NCBI GenBank assembly: GCA_964562175.1
Contig: CAZLRV010000030.1
Location: 1-16,198, forward strand
Direction of reading: 5' to 3'
From: CAZCJU01 sp964562175
GTDB lineage: Bacteria; Bacillota; Clostridia; Oscillospirales; CAG-272
DNA: 16,198 nucleotides
Positions 7,093 to 13,400 of this stretch are shown here, piece after piece. The first letter of the stretch is position 1. Every line of letters starts with the position of its first letter. The notes below the pieces were generated by a model that worked only from the letters and a program-made list of their open reading frames with translations, did not search any database and had not been told where the DNA came from. Made by a program: the position numbers and the translations under genes.

Positions 7093-7839
7093 ATGGAGGG
7101 CTATTCAAGAATACCGAAGCAAATACTTTACCGTCTGAACTCGGGCAAGGAGCTTAAGATATACGCCGTGATATCGTATCTCAATGCCGCAAACAAAGGA
7201 AAGTATGTGAGCTTGTCATATGCAACGCTGGAAAAGCTGACCTCGATGTCGCACAGCTCCGTGATCCGTGCCGTCAAGGCTCTGTCCTCCCAGGGACTGC
7301 TCGATGTCTTGCCGACGTGGGGAAAGAGCAAAAGAGCTTGTAACAGATATTCGGCAGTCGGTGTAGGCTGCAAGAAGGATTACGTAAGCCTTTCGCTTAA
7401 GCTCGTTGAGGTATTGAGGGTCGATAAGCTGCTCGTATATGCATATCTTTGTTCATTTACCAACAAAGAGCGCCGCTGTTACATATCCCAGCGGTGTCTA
7501 TCCGAGGCAACGGGAATATCACGCACGACGATCCGCAAATACATATCCGAGCTTGAGCATGACGGGCTGATATGCAAATACTCAAGGACATACAAGAAAA
7601 CTTGTGCAAAACGCAGCTTCGCATACCGTTTTTCTGACGTTTGCGAAGCACTTACCGACAGAGACGAGCTTGACGAATATTTCATCGAAAACGCCGAGAA
7701 CGGTGAGAATGATGAAATATATATCGCCTCACGCAGAGGCTTTGCGGCTCGTGTCGGCACGTTATTGAAAAAACTGTACTTGCATATTCGAGTTTTCATA
7801 CGCAAAAAAGCCGGCAAAAGAAGCCGTACTCCGCCGTAG
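7093..7839 (+). CDS. Protein with two winged-helix DNA-binding domains (HTH_36-like, replication initiator or regulator)
   Basis: 248 residues. The first domain spans about 5-75: YSRIPKQIL, LKIYAVISYL, then a helix-turn-helix LSYATLEKLTSMSHSSVIRAV and LSSQGLLDVL. The second spans about 95-165 with the same plan: LLVYAYLCSF, ISQRCLSEATGISRTTIRKYI, LEHDGLI. Each resembles the HTH_36/DnaD-like initiator domains common in element-borne replication proteins. The tail (from 185) is acidic, then basic (RKKAGKRSRTPP). AAAGGAGG at 7077-7084 sets the start. It lies between a terminator and the oriT-candidate region, just before the relaxase, so a role in element replication or relaxosome control is plausible but not proven. 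Confidence 0.65.
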   Translation: MEGYSRIPKQILYRLNSGKELKIYAVISYLNAANKGKYVSLSYATLEKLTSMSHSSVIRAVKALSSQGLLDVLPTWGKSKRACNRYSAVGVGCKKDYVSLSLKLVEVLRVDKLLVYAYLCSFTNKERRCYISQRCLSEATGISRTTIRKYISELEHDGLICKYSRTYKKTCAKRSFAYRFSDVCEALTDRDELDEYFIENAENGENDEIYIASRRGFAARVGTLLKKLYLHIRVFIRKKAGKRSRTPP

Positions 7840-8107
7840 TCTTAGGGGGGGTGGTACAAATCTGACACAGCATAAACTACAAACAAGAGATATCTCTTAA
7901 GCAAAGAAGAAGATATTTGGGGTACTACATATAGATACTATAGGGGGTAGTATATTTTAATGCATAATTTTAACGCACAATGCATAATGTGTTCCGCATT
8001 CCGCATTCGGCATTATGCATTTGTTCGTGCATCGGGGCGGCACATTGGGAAGGAAGCTTCCCTTTTTTCTTTTGCTTGAGAAATATTACAGAAACGATCA
8101 CGGGGAG
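7840..8107 (+). other. Inverted-repeat-rich intergenic region upstream of the relaxase (oriT candidate)
   Basis: This 268-base stretch has no convincing gene. It holds a perfect 14-bp palindrome AAGAGATATCTCTT (7885-7898); overlapping short inverted repeats TACTAC/GTAGTA (7923-7928, 7947-7952) around a G run; the repeat AATGCATAAT (7959-7968 and 7979-7988); an 11-bp inverted repeat AATGCATAATG/CATTATGCATT (7979-7989, 8011-8021) whose loop repeats TCCGCAT; and a terminator (8047-8068). Origins of transfer usually sit just upstream of the relaxase and carry such repeats. No known nic sequence was recognised. Confidence 0.4.
8047..8070 (+). terminator. Rho-independent terminator just before the relaxase
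   Basis: GGGAAG (8047-8052), loop GAAG, CTTCCC (8057-8062), then TTTTTTCT. It is a compact perfect stem with a U-run. Its position argues that the relaxase does not begin at the ATG at 8015, because that frame would read through it. Confidence 0.75.
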
Positions 8108-9328
8108 GTGATACATACGGCGATATTTAAGGTCGTGCAAACAAGCTCGGGAGGCGTTGCGGGATACGCCACGCCCGTATCGGTGGAAAAATATCTGAAA
8201 TACAAGCAAGATGAAGACGGCAATGTACTACTTGACGAATATGGAAACTTGTGTATGAGAACGAGTCACATATCGGCTCAAAACGCACGTGCGGACTTTT
8301 TCTCGGAGGATTGCCGAGCCTTGTCGTCCGTATACGACACGTGCAATAAATATGACAGCCTTAAATACAAGCACTTCGTGCAGGGCTTCGCACCCGAGGA
8401 CAGCAGTCTTATGAGCGAGGAGCAGTGTCACGCCCTCGGCGTTGAGCTTGCCGAAACACTGTGGGCTGAATTTCCGGTTCTTGTTGTAACTCACACCGAT
8501 CGGGTATCGGACGGGGCGGACAAGTGCCGATGGCACAATCATTTCATCGTATACAACTGCTCGACAGCCGGGCGTAAGCTGTGCGATGACCGTGCAACGC
8601 TCAGATCTCAAAAAAGATACGTCATATCTCAAGCTCAAGCTCACGGTCTGACTCAAGCCGGGCTTGTAATGGAGAACGGGCGTATCAAGGAAAGTACACG
8701 TGAATATTCCGAAGATATTCATCAAAAAAAGCTTGAGAGGCGGCTGAACAATAAGAACGAGCTGACTCGGAAAGCCGAGCTTAGGCTTGCCGTGAATACG
8801 GCTGTGGCAGCTGTCGGTTCATACGAGGAATACGGTCATTATCTGCAAGATATATACGGTGTAAAAACACGTATTCGCAACGGCGAGCTGTACTATATGC
8901 ATCCGGAATCGGAGCATAAAAAATGGATAAGCTCGGCAAAGCTCGGCAAATATACGCAAATGGAGGCGGTAATAAGTGGCATTAACGAATCGAATAACAG
9001 GCGAGAGCATAGCCTCGGAGCAAGAACATCGTACTCGGACAGAGGATTATCGGACGAGTATAGAGGAGGACACCAGACTGAATATGCTCGTTTTGACCTT
9101 GGACAAGACACGGGAGGCTTTAGACGAATACAAGAAATGTACGATGAGCTATTCAAGGACGCTGACGAGCCTGTACGAGGAGCTGAGAGAGCTGATAAGA
9201 CAGCTCGGAGAGAAGACCGAGCAGCTTCACACCTCGGATCTAACCCTCACCGAATGCATGGAGAGGATACTGAACGAGCAAGCGAGGGACTACATGGAAA
9301 TGACGGCATCGGCGGCAAACACATATGA
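8108..9328 (+). CDS. MOBP-type relaxase (relaxase/mobilization nuclease)
   Basis: About 406 residues counted from GTG at 8108. Motifs fit the Relaxase family: HFVQGF at about 89-94, then VVTHTD (126-131) and RWHNHFIVYN (142-151), which supply the metal-binding histidines. The catalytic Tyr should lie near the start (GYATPVSVEKYLKY). It would nick oriT and lead the strand to the recipient. Start: the frame is open from 8015, but a terminator intervenes. A near-perfect GGGGAGGTGAT (8102-8112) sits 8 bases before an ACG at 8117, where MAIFKVV would be a natural N-terminus, so ATG may have become ACG. The last 118 codons or so overlap the next gene in another frame and are charged and low in pattern. 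Confidence 0.8.
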   Translation: MIHTAIFKVVQTSSGGVAGYATPVSVEKYLKYKQDEDGNVLLDEYGNLCMRTSHISAQNARADFFSEDCRALSSVYDTCNKYDSLKYKHFVQGFAPEDSSLMSEEQCHALGVELAETLWAEFPVLVVTHTDRVSDGADKCRWHNHFIVYNCSTAGRKLCDDRATLRSQKRYVISQAQAHGLTQAGLVMENGRIKESTREYSEDIHQKKLERRLNNKNELTRKAELRLAVNTAVAAVGSYEEYGHYLQDIYGVKTRIRNGELYYMHPESEHKKWISSAKLGKYTQMEAVISGINESNNRREHSLGARTSYSDRGLSDEYRGGHQTEYARFDLGQDTGGFRRIQEMYDELFKDADEPVRGAERADKTARREDRAASHLGSNPHRMHGEDTERASEGLHGNDGIGGKHI

Positions 9329-9527
9329 CGAATATTTGAGGGATATATCAAATCAGCATATGTCCGATATAGATATCTCGGTAAAAAAGATACGCACGGT
9401 ACTCGATACCGCATATGACGAGCTGAGCAAAGCACGTCGAACGAGCTTTTTGCTGAAAATATCGCTCATAGCCAACGCCGTGGGTGCGGCTTCGGTCTTA
9501 ATACTTGCAATAACAAGATTTTTTTGA
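8976..9527 (+). CDS. MobB-like coiled-coil protein with C-terminal membrane anchor, overlapping the relaxase gene
   Basis: 183 residues starting at GTG, with TGGAGG (8961-8966) nine bases upstream. Residues about 35-155 are E/L/R/K-rich with heptad character (TREALDEYKKC, LYEELRELIRQLGEKTEQL, KKIRTVLDTAYDELSKA), so a long coiled coil is likely. Residues about 160-181 are hydrophobic (LLKISLIANAVGAASVLILAI) and end in TRFF, so it is probably tail-anchored. The first 353 bases overlap the relaxase 3' end in another frame. Mobilization plasmids such as pC221 and ColE1 also encode small accessory Mob proteins inside the relaxase gene, and some MobB proteins are membrane-associated. The function is inferred from that parallel. 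Confidence 0.65.
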   Translation: MALTNRITGESIASEQEHRTRTEDYRTSIEEDTRLNMLVLTLDKTREALDEYKKCTMSYSRTLTSLYEELRELIRQLGEKTEQLHTSDLTLTECMERILNEQARDYMEMTASAANTYDEYLRDISNQHMSDIDISVKKIRTVLDTAYDELSKARRTSFLLKISLIANAVGAASVLILAITRFF

Positions 9528-9542
9528 AAAAGGAGAAAAACG

Positions 9543-11447
9543 ATGAATACCAACATTTCCGATGAACAGAGCTTAAACGCCGCTTTGGCACTCACAACGG
9601 AGGGAGTGACGAACTCCTTTCGTTTCACACGCTGGATAATACGGCACAGAGATCTGTTGAAGATCAACGAAAGCGGCACGAATAAGCTGCTCGACAATGC
9701 CTGCTCGATGTACCGAGGAGGATATTGCGAGGGGGACGGGGAGAAGCTGAGAGAGCTGTTTACCTCTCTTGCGCAAGGCACGGAAACACAAAAGGACGGC
9801 AACTTCGTGTTCTTAGGTGACGACACTGATCTGTCGTATTTTTGGAAAAAGACGGGCAAGCACGAATATGTTACCTTAAGCGATGAGACGATATCTCAAA
9901 TCGACGATACAAAGCTGAGATACAAGGTCAAAAAGTCGCTTGATATGGCATATCTCAACGGCAAGCTGAACTACGATAAAGGGGTTTACGAGCTGAACAG
10001 CTCCGGAAACGCATATATCCATTCGCCGGATTTTATCGAAAAAAGGCTTCGAGGCGAAGGTGCGTATTTTTCAAAAGCCTCCGAGGCGCTTGAAGATATC
10101 GACGAGACGATAAAGGCGGACAAGCTCAAGCTCCGTTTATCCGAGCTTGGGCTTGAGGGCGTGTACGACGATCATTATCGGATAACACTGAACCGTGACA
10201 AGCTGTATATAGGGCAGAGCGAGGGCAATATGCAATTCTTCGTCCCCGGGACGAAAAGAAAAATGACCGTGAGCATTCCCTCATCCGATGTAATAAAGCT
10301 TGACGAAAATACATATTGTGCGTTTCTCAAAAAAAGCGGCACATATTCGGTAAACAACGGCGGCAAAAACGAAAGGCTCGATTCTTCTTTTTTGCTTAAG
10401 CATTTTGAGCTTAAAAGCAAAAACAGGGCAGATCGGACTATATTTGAAAAAGCCGAAAAGAGCGTGGCAGATGAGAAGGATATCATACCGAATAAGGAGC
10501 TTGGCGGCGACAGCTTCGATGTCGATGAATTTATGGATCTCGCCTTAAAGAGAAGCTACAAGGAGTTTAAGCCCTCGGGACAGGATATATCCCCCAACAT
10601 GGGCAAGCTCAAGCTCGGGCAGGTGTATGAAATGTATATGCCAAACGGGGAGCTTAAGCAGTTTGTCCCGACAAGGCAGTGGACAGACCACGAGGGAGTG
10701 GAGCATATAAACTTCAAAAGTGTGACGGGGGATATAAACGACGTGCTGTTGCCGGAGGACGCATACGGCAGAATAGTATTTGACAACAAGGAGCAAGCTA
10801 TGAAGGTTATCGGCAAGAGAGATGATATGTGCAAGAGATACCACACACTGCTTGACCGTCAGCTCATGCCGGAGCATAAGGAAAAACGCAAGCTCGATGT
10901 GTTTTTCAAGAAAAACACATGGCGTGATGCGGGTGACAAATATATCATCTCGGGCAAGCACCCGGAAACATTTGAAGTGCCTAAGCAGTGTGCCGCCCCT
11001 CAGAACGACGGCACGCTCGGTGTGCGGATAAACGAGGGTGATACATACCGCATAAATACCGGCAAATACTCGTACACCGTATCGGGCGATGCGTTTGCAC
11101 GCTCGGATGTATTCGACAACACAATGCGCAGTGTATCGTATGAGCTGTCCGACAAGATACCCGACAGCAGGCTCCACGCCGTGTCCGATATAAAGGACGG
11201 CGTAAAGCAAAGTGCAAAGGGCGTATCGCAAGGAGTCAAGGAAGCAACTCATACAGTCGAAAAAGGTGCGGAGGCGGTGGGAAACGGTATAAAGACCGTA
11301 ACGCAGACCACATCCGATATTGCCTCACATACACCGCCTGTCGGCGTGGTAAGCACTGCGGTAAATGTAATATCGAAAGCGGTAAGCGTAACGACCAAAA
11401 CAGTAAGCGTGGCACAAAAAACACATACGCTTTCGCAAAAGCTGTGA
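9543..11447 (+). CDS. Large hypothetical protein of the mobilization-primase operon
   Basis: 634 residues, not recognised. AAAAGGAG lies upstream of the ATG, and the gene follows the coiled-coil gene by 15 bases and precedes the primase by 8, so they form one operon. There is no signal peptide or clear transmembrane helix. The body (1-530) is a mixed alpha/beta sequence with two stretches that resemble each other loosely: a Y-x-M-Y/Q-FVP pattern (EGNMQFFVPGTKR at about 230 and GELKQFVPTRQW at about 370), possibly a duplicated domain. From about 540 the tail is a low-complexity amphipathic run of K, A, V, G and T (VKQSAKGVSQGVKEATHTVEKG), followed by a V/S/T-rich end. It might be a DNA-transfer accessory protein or an effector; nothing visible decides. 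Confidence 0.7.
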   Translation: MNTNISDEQSLNAALALTTEGVTNSFRFTRWIIRHRDLLKINESGTNKLLDNACSMYRGGYCEGDGEKLRELFTSLAQGTETQKDGNFVFLGDDTDLSYFWKKTGKHEYVTLSDETISQIDDTKLRYKVKKSLDMAYLNGKLNYDKGVYELNSSGNAYIHSPDFIEKRLRGEGAYFSKASEALEDIDETIKADKLKLRLSELGLEGVYDDHYRITLNRDKLYIGQSEGNMQFFVPGTKRKMTVSIPSSDVIKLDENTYCAFLKKSGTYSVNNGGKNERLDSSFLLKHFELKSKNRADRTIFEKAEKSVADEKDIIPNKELGGDSFDVDEFMDLALKRSYKEFKPSGQDISPNMGKLKLGQVYEMYMPNGELKQFVPTRQWTDHEGVEHINFKSVTGDINDVLLPEDAYGRIVFDNKEQAMKVIGKRDDMCKRYHTLLDRQLMPEHKEKRKLDVFFKKNTWRDAGDKYIISGKHPETFEVPKQCAAPQNDGTLGVRINEGDTYRINTGKYSYTVSGDAFARSDVFDNTMRSVSYELSDKIPDSRLHAVSDIKDGVKQSAKGVSQGVKEATHTVEKGAEAVGNGIKTVTQTTSDIASHTPPVGVVSTAVNVISKAVSVTTKTVSVAQKTHTLSQKL

Positions 11448-11455
11448 GGTGAGTC

Positions 11456-12502
11456 ATGAAAAGACCGAGCAATTTTGACGAGCTGTTATACAAGGCTCAG
11501 CATGAGCCGAATCTGCCGGATGCCATGCGTTCGTGCGGCTTTGAGCTTAAAAGCATAGGCAGAGTAACGAACCGAGGCTCACGCAGATTTGTAACGAGCG
11601 GAAAAAGCGGCGTATCGGGAGATCTGTCAAGCGTATCGTTTTATCTGAACGCCGACGGCACTTGGATCGCCATAGACCACAGGGCAAGAGGCGGAGACAC
11701 GTATTTGGATGCCATAGGGATAATGCGAGAGTTATGTAATATGTCGTTTGACGAGGCTGTTTATGCCTTGTCAAGCACCGCAAGCCCGACTCCATATGTC
11801 AATTCACCTCCGTTATCGGAACGGCGACAAAGCACCGAGATCGAGCTGCCGCCCGTATCGAATATTTGCGTAAAGCAAATAATAGGATATCTTGTAAACG
11901 GTCGGAATATACCGTATGATGTTGTATATTCCATGCTTCGCCAAGAATTGATGTACTCAAGTATGTACAGTCTTTCTCCGAACGGCGAGAAAAAGCCGTT
12001 TCTCGTGTTTCCCATAACCGACAAGGACGGAACCTGTGTCGGAGCCGATATGTGCCGTGCAAGCACATACATAAAGCTAAAGTCGTTGTCCCCCGGCTCC
12101 TCTCCCATGCACGCATGGGGCTTCAAGTACATGACCGAGCGAATAGAGAGCGGCACGCCGCTGTATTTCTGCGAAAGCGCAATTGATGCGATATCTCTTT
12201 TTTGCCTATACGGCAAAGAAAACAAGCCGGGCGTATATCTGTCAATGGCAGGGCTTAAGGATATCACACTTGAAGCGATGACGGACAAGCTCGGCGGTAC
12301 ACCGATAATATGTGCAGACAACGACGAGGCGGGCAAAAGCTTCCGCAAACGTCACGAAAGCATCCAAGCACTGATACCCAACGGTGCAAAGGATTGGAAC
12401 GAGATACTTCAAAGCACACCTCCCGATACATTCCGTTTCAATACCTCGGCGATACGACCGCTTTACGTTAAAGGAAGCAAGGTACAGCGCTTGCAGCTGT
12501 AA
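11456..12502 (+). CDS. DUF3991/Toprim-domain primase-like protein
   Basis: 348 residues. The N-terminal part (about 45-110) with FYLNADGTWIAIDHRARGGD and YLDAIGIMRELCNMSFDEAV resembles the DUF3991 region that precedes Toprim in element-borne primases. The Toprim core follows: LYFCESAIDAISL with catalytic Glu at about 240, then GGTPIICADNDEAGKSF with the D-x-D at about 288 and 290. Such proteins, linked to relaxase genes, are thought to prime complementary-strand synthesis in transfer or replication. There is no helicase domain and no obvious zinc-finger cysteine set. The ATG is preceded by GTGAGGTGAG. It closes the mobilization operon; a palindrome follows 17 bases after the stop. Confidence 0.8.
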   Translation: MKRPSNFDELLYKAQHEPNLPDAMRSCGFELKSIGRVTNRGSRRFVTSGKSGVSGDLSSVSFYLNADGTWIAIDHRARGGDTYLDAIGIMRELCNMSFDEAVYALSSTASPTPYVNSPPLSERRQSTEIELPPVSNICVKQIIGYLVNGRNIPYDVVYSMLRQELMYSSMYSLSPNGEKKPFLVFPITDKDGTCVGADMCRASTYIKLKSLSPGSSPMHAWGFKYMTERIESGTPLYFCESAIDAISLFCLYGKENKPGVYLSMAGLKDITLEAMTDKLGGTPIICADNDEAGKSFRKRHESIQALIPNGAKDWNEILQSTPPDTFRFNTSAIRPLYVKGSKVQRLQL

Positions 12503-12519
12503 GTCGCTTAACACACAAA

Positions 12520-12546
12520 AAACGTGTCGCATAATGCGACACATTT
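12520..12546. repeat. Palindromic element, copy 1
   Basis: Two 13-base arms around a single central base (centre 12533). The left arm is AAACGTGTCGCAT and the right arm ATGCGACACATTT, with one G-T type mismatch to perfect symmetry. On the minus strand it is followed by six Ts, so it could terminate minus-strand transcripts; on the plus strand it lies just after the primase gene. It has the same central orientation as copy 3. Confidence 0.9.
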
Positions 12547-12576
12547 CCAAATCAAAATATATGGAGTAGGTTGAAA

Positions 12577-12948
12577 ATGAGTTACAACAAATTAAAAGAG
12601 TACGTTATCCCCGATGGGGTCACGACCGTAAGAGAAGGTCAGGTTCCGCATTTCGAGGTGGGGAGCGTAAAGATACCGAACAGCGTGACAAAAATAGGTC
12701 ATCATGCGTTTTACTGCTGTGTTGACCTGAAAAGCATAGAGATACCGAGCAGTGTTGAGCATATATCACCGTTTGTATTTGAGGGCTGCAAAGATCTGAC
12801 GATAATATGCGAAAAAGGCTCTTACGCCGAGCATTATGCAAAACGTGAGGGCATACCCGTATCAACCGACGGCAAAGCACTTGTAGCGACAAGCAAAGCC
12901 TCGCCCGATATACCCTCGCACACGCACAAAAAAGCGTTTCATCTGTAA
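12577..12948 (+). CDS. Small BspA-type leucine-rich-repeat protein
   Basis: 124 residues counted from ATG 12577; a TTG at 12571 is also possible, but GGAG at 12563-12566 fits the ATG spacing. The core carries LRR_5/BspA repeats: VKIPNSVTKIGHHAFYCCVDLKSIEIPSSVEHISPFVFEGCKDLTIICEKGS is represented by the pattern I-P-x-S-V-x-x-I-x-x-x-x-F-x-x-C. The repeats end with the typical SYAEHYAKREGIP cap. There is no signal peptide and no anchor, whereas most BspA proteins are large and secreted, so it is either a cytoplasmic variant or a fragment. It is isolated between two palindromes in opposite orientation, without an obvious promoter of its own. Confidence 0.75.
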   Translation: MSYNKLKEYVIPDGVTTVREGQVPHFEVGSVKIPNSVTKIGHHAFYCCVDLKSIEIPSSVEHISPFVFEGCKDLTIICEKGSYAEHYAKREGIPVSTDGKALVATSKASPDIPSHTHKKAFHL

Positions 12949-12963
12949 GAGCTTACACCGAAA

Positions 12964-12996
12964 GAGAAATGTGTCGCATTATGCGACACATTTCTC
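12964..12996. repeat. Palindromic element, copy 2
   Basis: The longest copy: 16-base perfect arms (left GAGAAATGTGTCGCAT, right its exact complement) around one central T at 12980. It lies 16 bases after the leucine-rich-repeat gene. There is no U-run on either side, so termination alone does not explain it. The central base makes it opposite in orientation to copies 1 and 3. Confidence 0.9.
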
Positions 12997-13031
12997 ATAA
13001 GATGAAAATCGACTTTTTTCGGGCAAAGCTA

Positions 13032-13060
13032 TTGACTAACGCAACAAAATATGATACAAT
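13032..13060 (+). promoter_or_regulatory. Promoter of the holin-like toxin mRNA
   Basis: TTGACT (13032-13037), 17-base spacer, TACAAT (13055-13060). The transcript would start at about 13067 and carry a leader of about 115 bases before the toxin ATG. The leader contains a GGAGGAGGT (13117-13125) that can pair with AACCTCCTTA (13146-13155). Confidence 0.8.
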
Positions 13061-13182
13061 AAACGCAAGAGAGACACAATAACGGTGGCGGTCGCCTTGC
13101 TCCATATTTTACTTATGGAGGAGGTAGACGTTCTTAAGAATGAAAAACCTCCTTACTCTATATAGACAAGGGGGTGTTGCAT

Positions 13183-13269
13183 ATGGTTACATGGTCTGAG
13201 TTATTTCAACTCGCCCTGTTTATCATGGCGATCATTACATTTGTCAATAATGACAATAAAAAGAACTAA
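13183..13269 (+). CDS. Holin-like type I toxin (TxpA/Hol_Tox-like), 28 residues
   Basis: 28 residues: MVTWSELFQLALFIMAI, then a few more hydrophobic residues and a polar basic end (NNDNKKN). A single transmembrane helix starting with a short MVTWSELF-like head and ending in lysines is the mark of the putative holin-like toxin family in Firmicutes, whose members damage the membrane when overproduced. The ribosome-binding site AAGGGGGTG (13168-13176) is 6 bases before ATG. The mRNA promoter at 13032 and a convergent antisense promoter at 13371 complete a type I toxin-antitoxin locus. The 3' end of the ORF is overlapped by the antisense RNA. Alternative in-frame starts GTG 13174 and TTG 13177 are poor. 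Confidence 0.85.
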   Translation: MVTWSELFQLALFIMAIITFVNNDNKKN

Positions 13270-13341
13270 CCGCCTTTCCCTTGCAACGATGGGCGATTAG
13301 TTCGCTATAGCAAGGCAACCGTTACCGGTGTCTCTCTTCTT
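13257..13341 (-). ncRNA. Antisense RNA (antitoxin of the type I locus)
   Basis: The minus-strand promoter at 13348-13376 would start an RNA near 13341. A strong terminator (stem 13303-13292 with 13274-13263, then TTTTT at 13262-13258) would end it, giving about 85 nt. It overlaps the toxin stop codon and the mRNA 3' region, the arrangement of txpA/RatA-type systems. Its first 30 nt strongly resemble the first 35 nt of the toxin mRNA. Confidence 0.75.
13258..13303 (-). terminator. Rho-independent terminator of the antisense RNA
   Basis: Read on the minus strand, GAACTAATCGCC pairs with GGCGGTTAGTTC over 12 bp (one G-U) and is followed directly by TTTTTATT. The stem includes the toxin stop codon. 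Confidence 0.85.
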
Positions 13342-13347
13342 GTATAT

Positions 13348-13376
13348 AGTATACCACACTTTTTGTATTTTGTCAA
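13348..13376 (-). promoter_or_regulatory. Promoter of the antisense RNA
   Basis: On the minus strand, TTGACA (13376-13371), 17-base spacer, TATACT (13353-13348). It is closer to consensus than the toxin mRNA promoter (TTGACT/TACAAT), as expected if the antitoxin RNA must be in excess. Confidence 0.88.
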
Positions 13377-13400
13377 GAGAATTTTTCAAAGGAGAAAAAT

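Noticed and set aside
8015..8107. Relaxase start at ATG 8015
   Set aside because: The codon lies within an inverted repeat, lacks a ribosome-binding site, and is followed by a terminator before the family sequence begins.
13115..13165. Small ORF (about 16 codons) in the toxin leader, starting MEEVDVLKNEK
   Set aside because: Its start falls on the GGAGGAGG tract and no separate ribosome-binding site is seen; it might be a leader peptide but cannot be supported.
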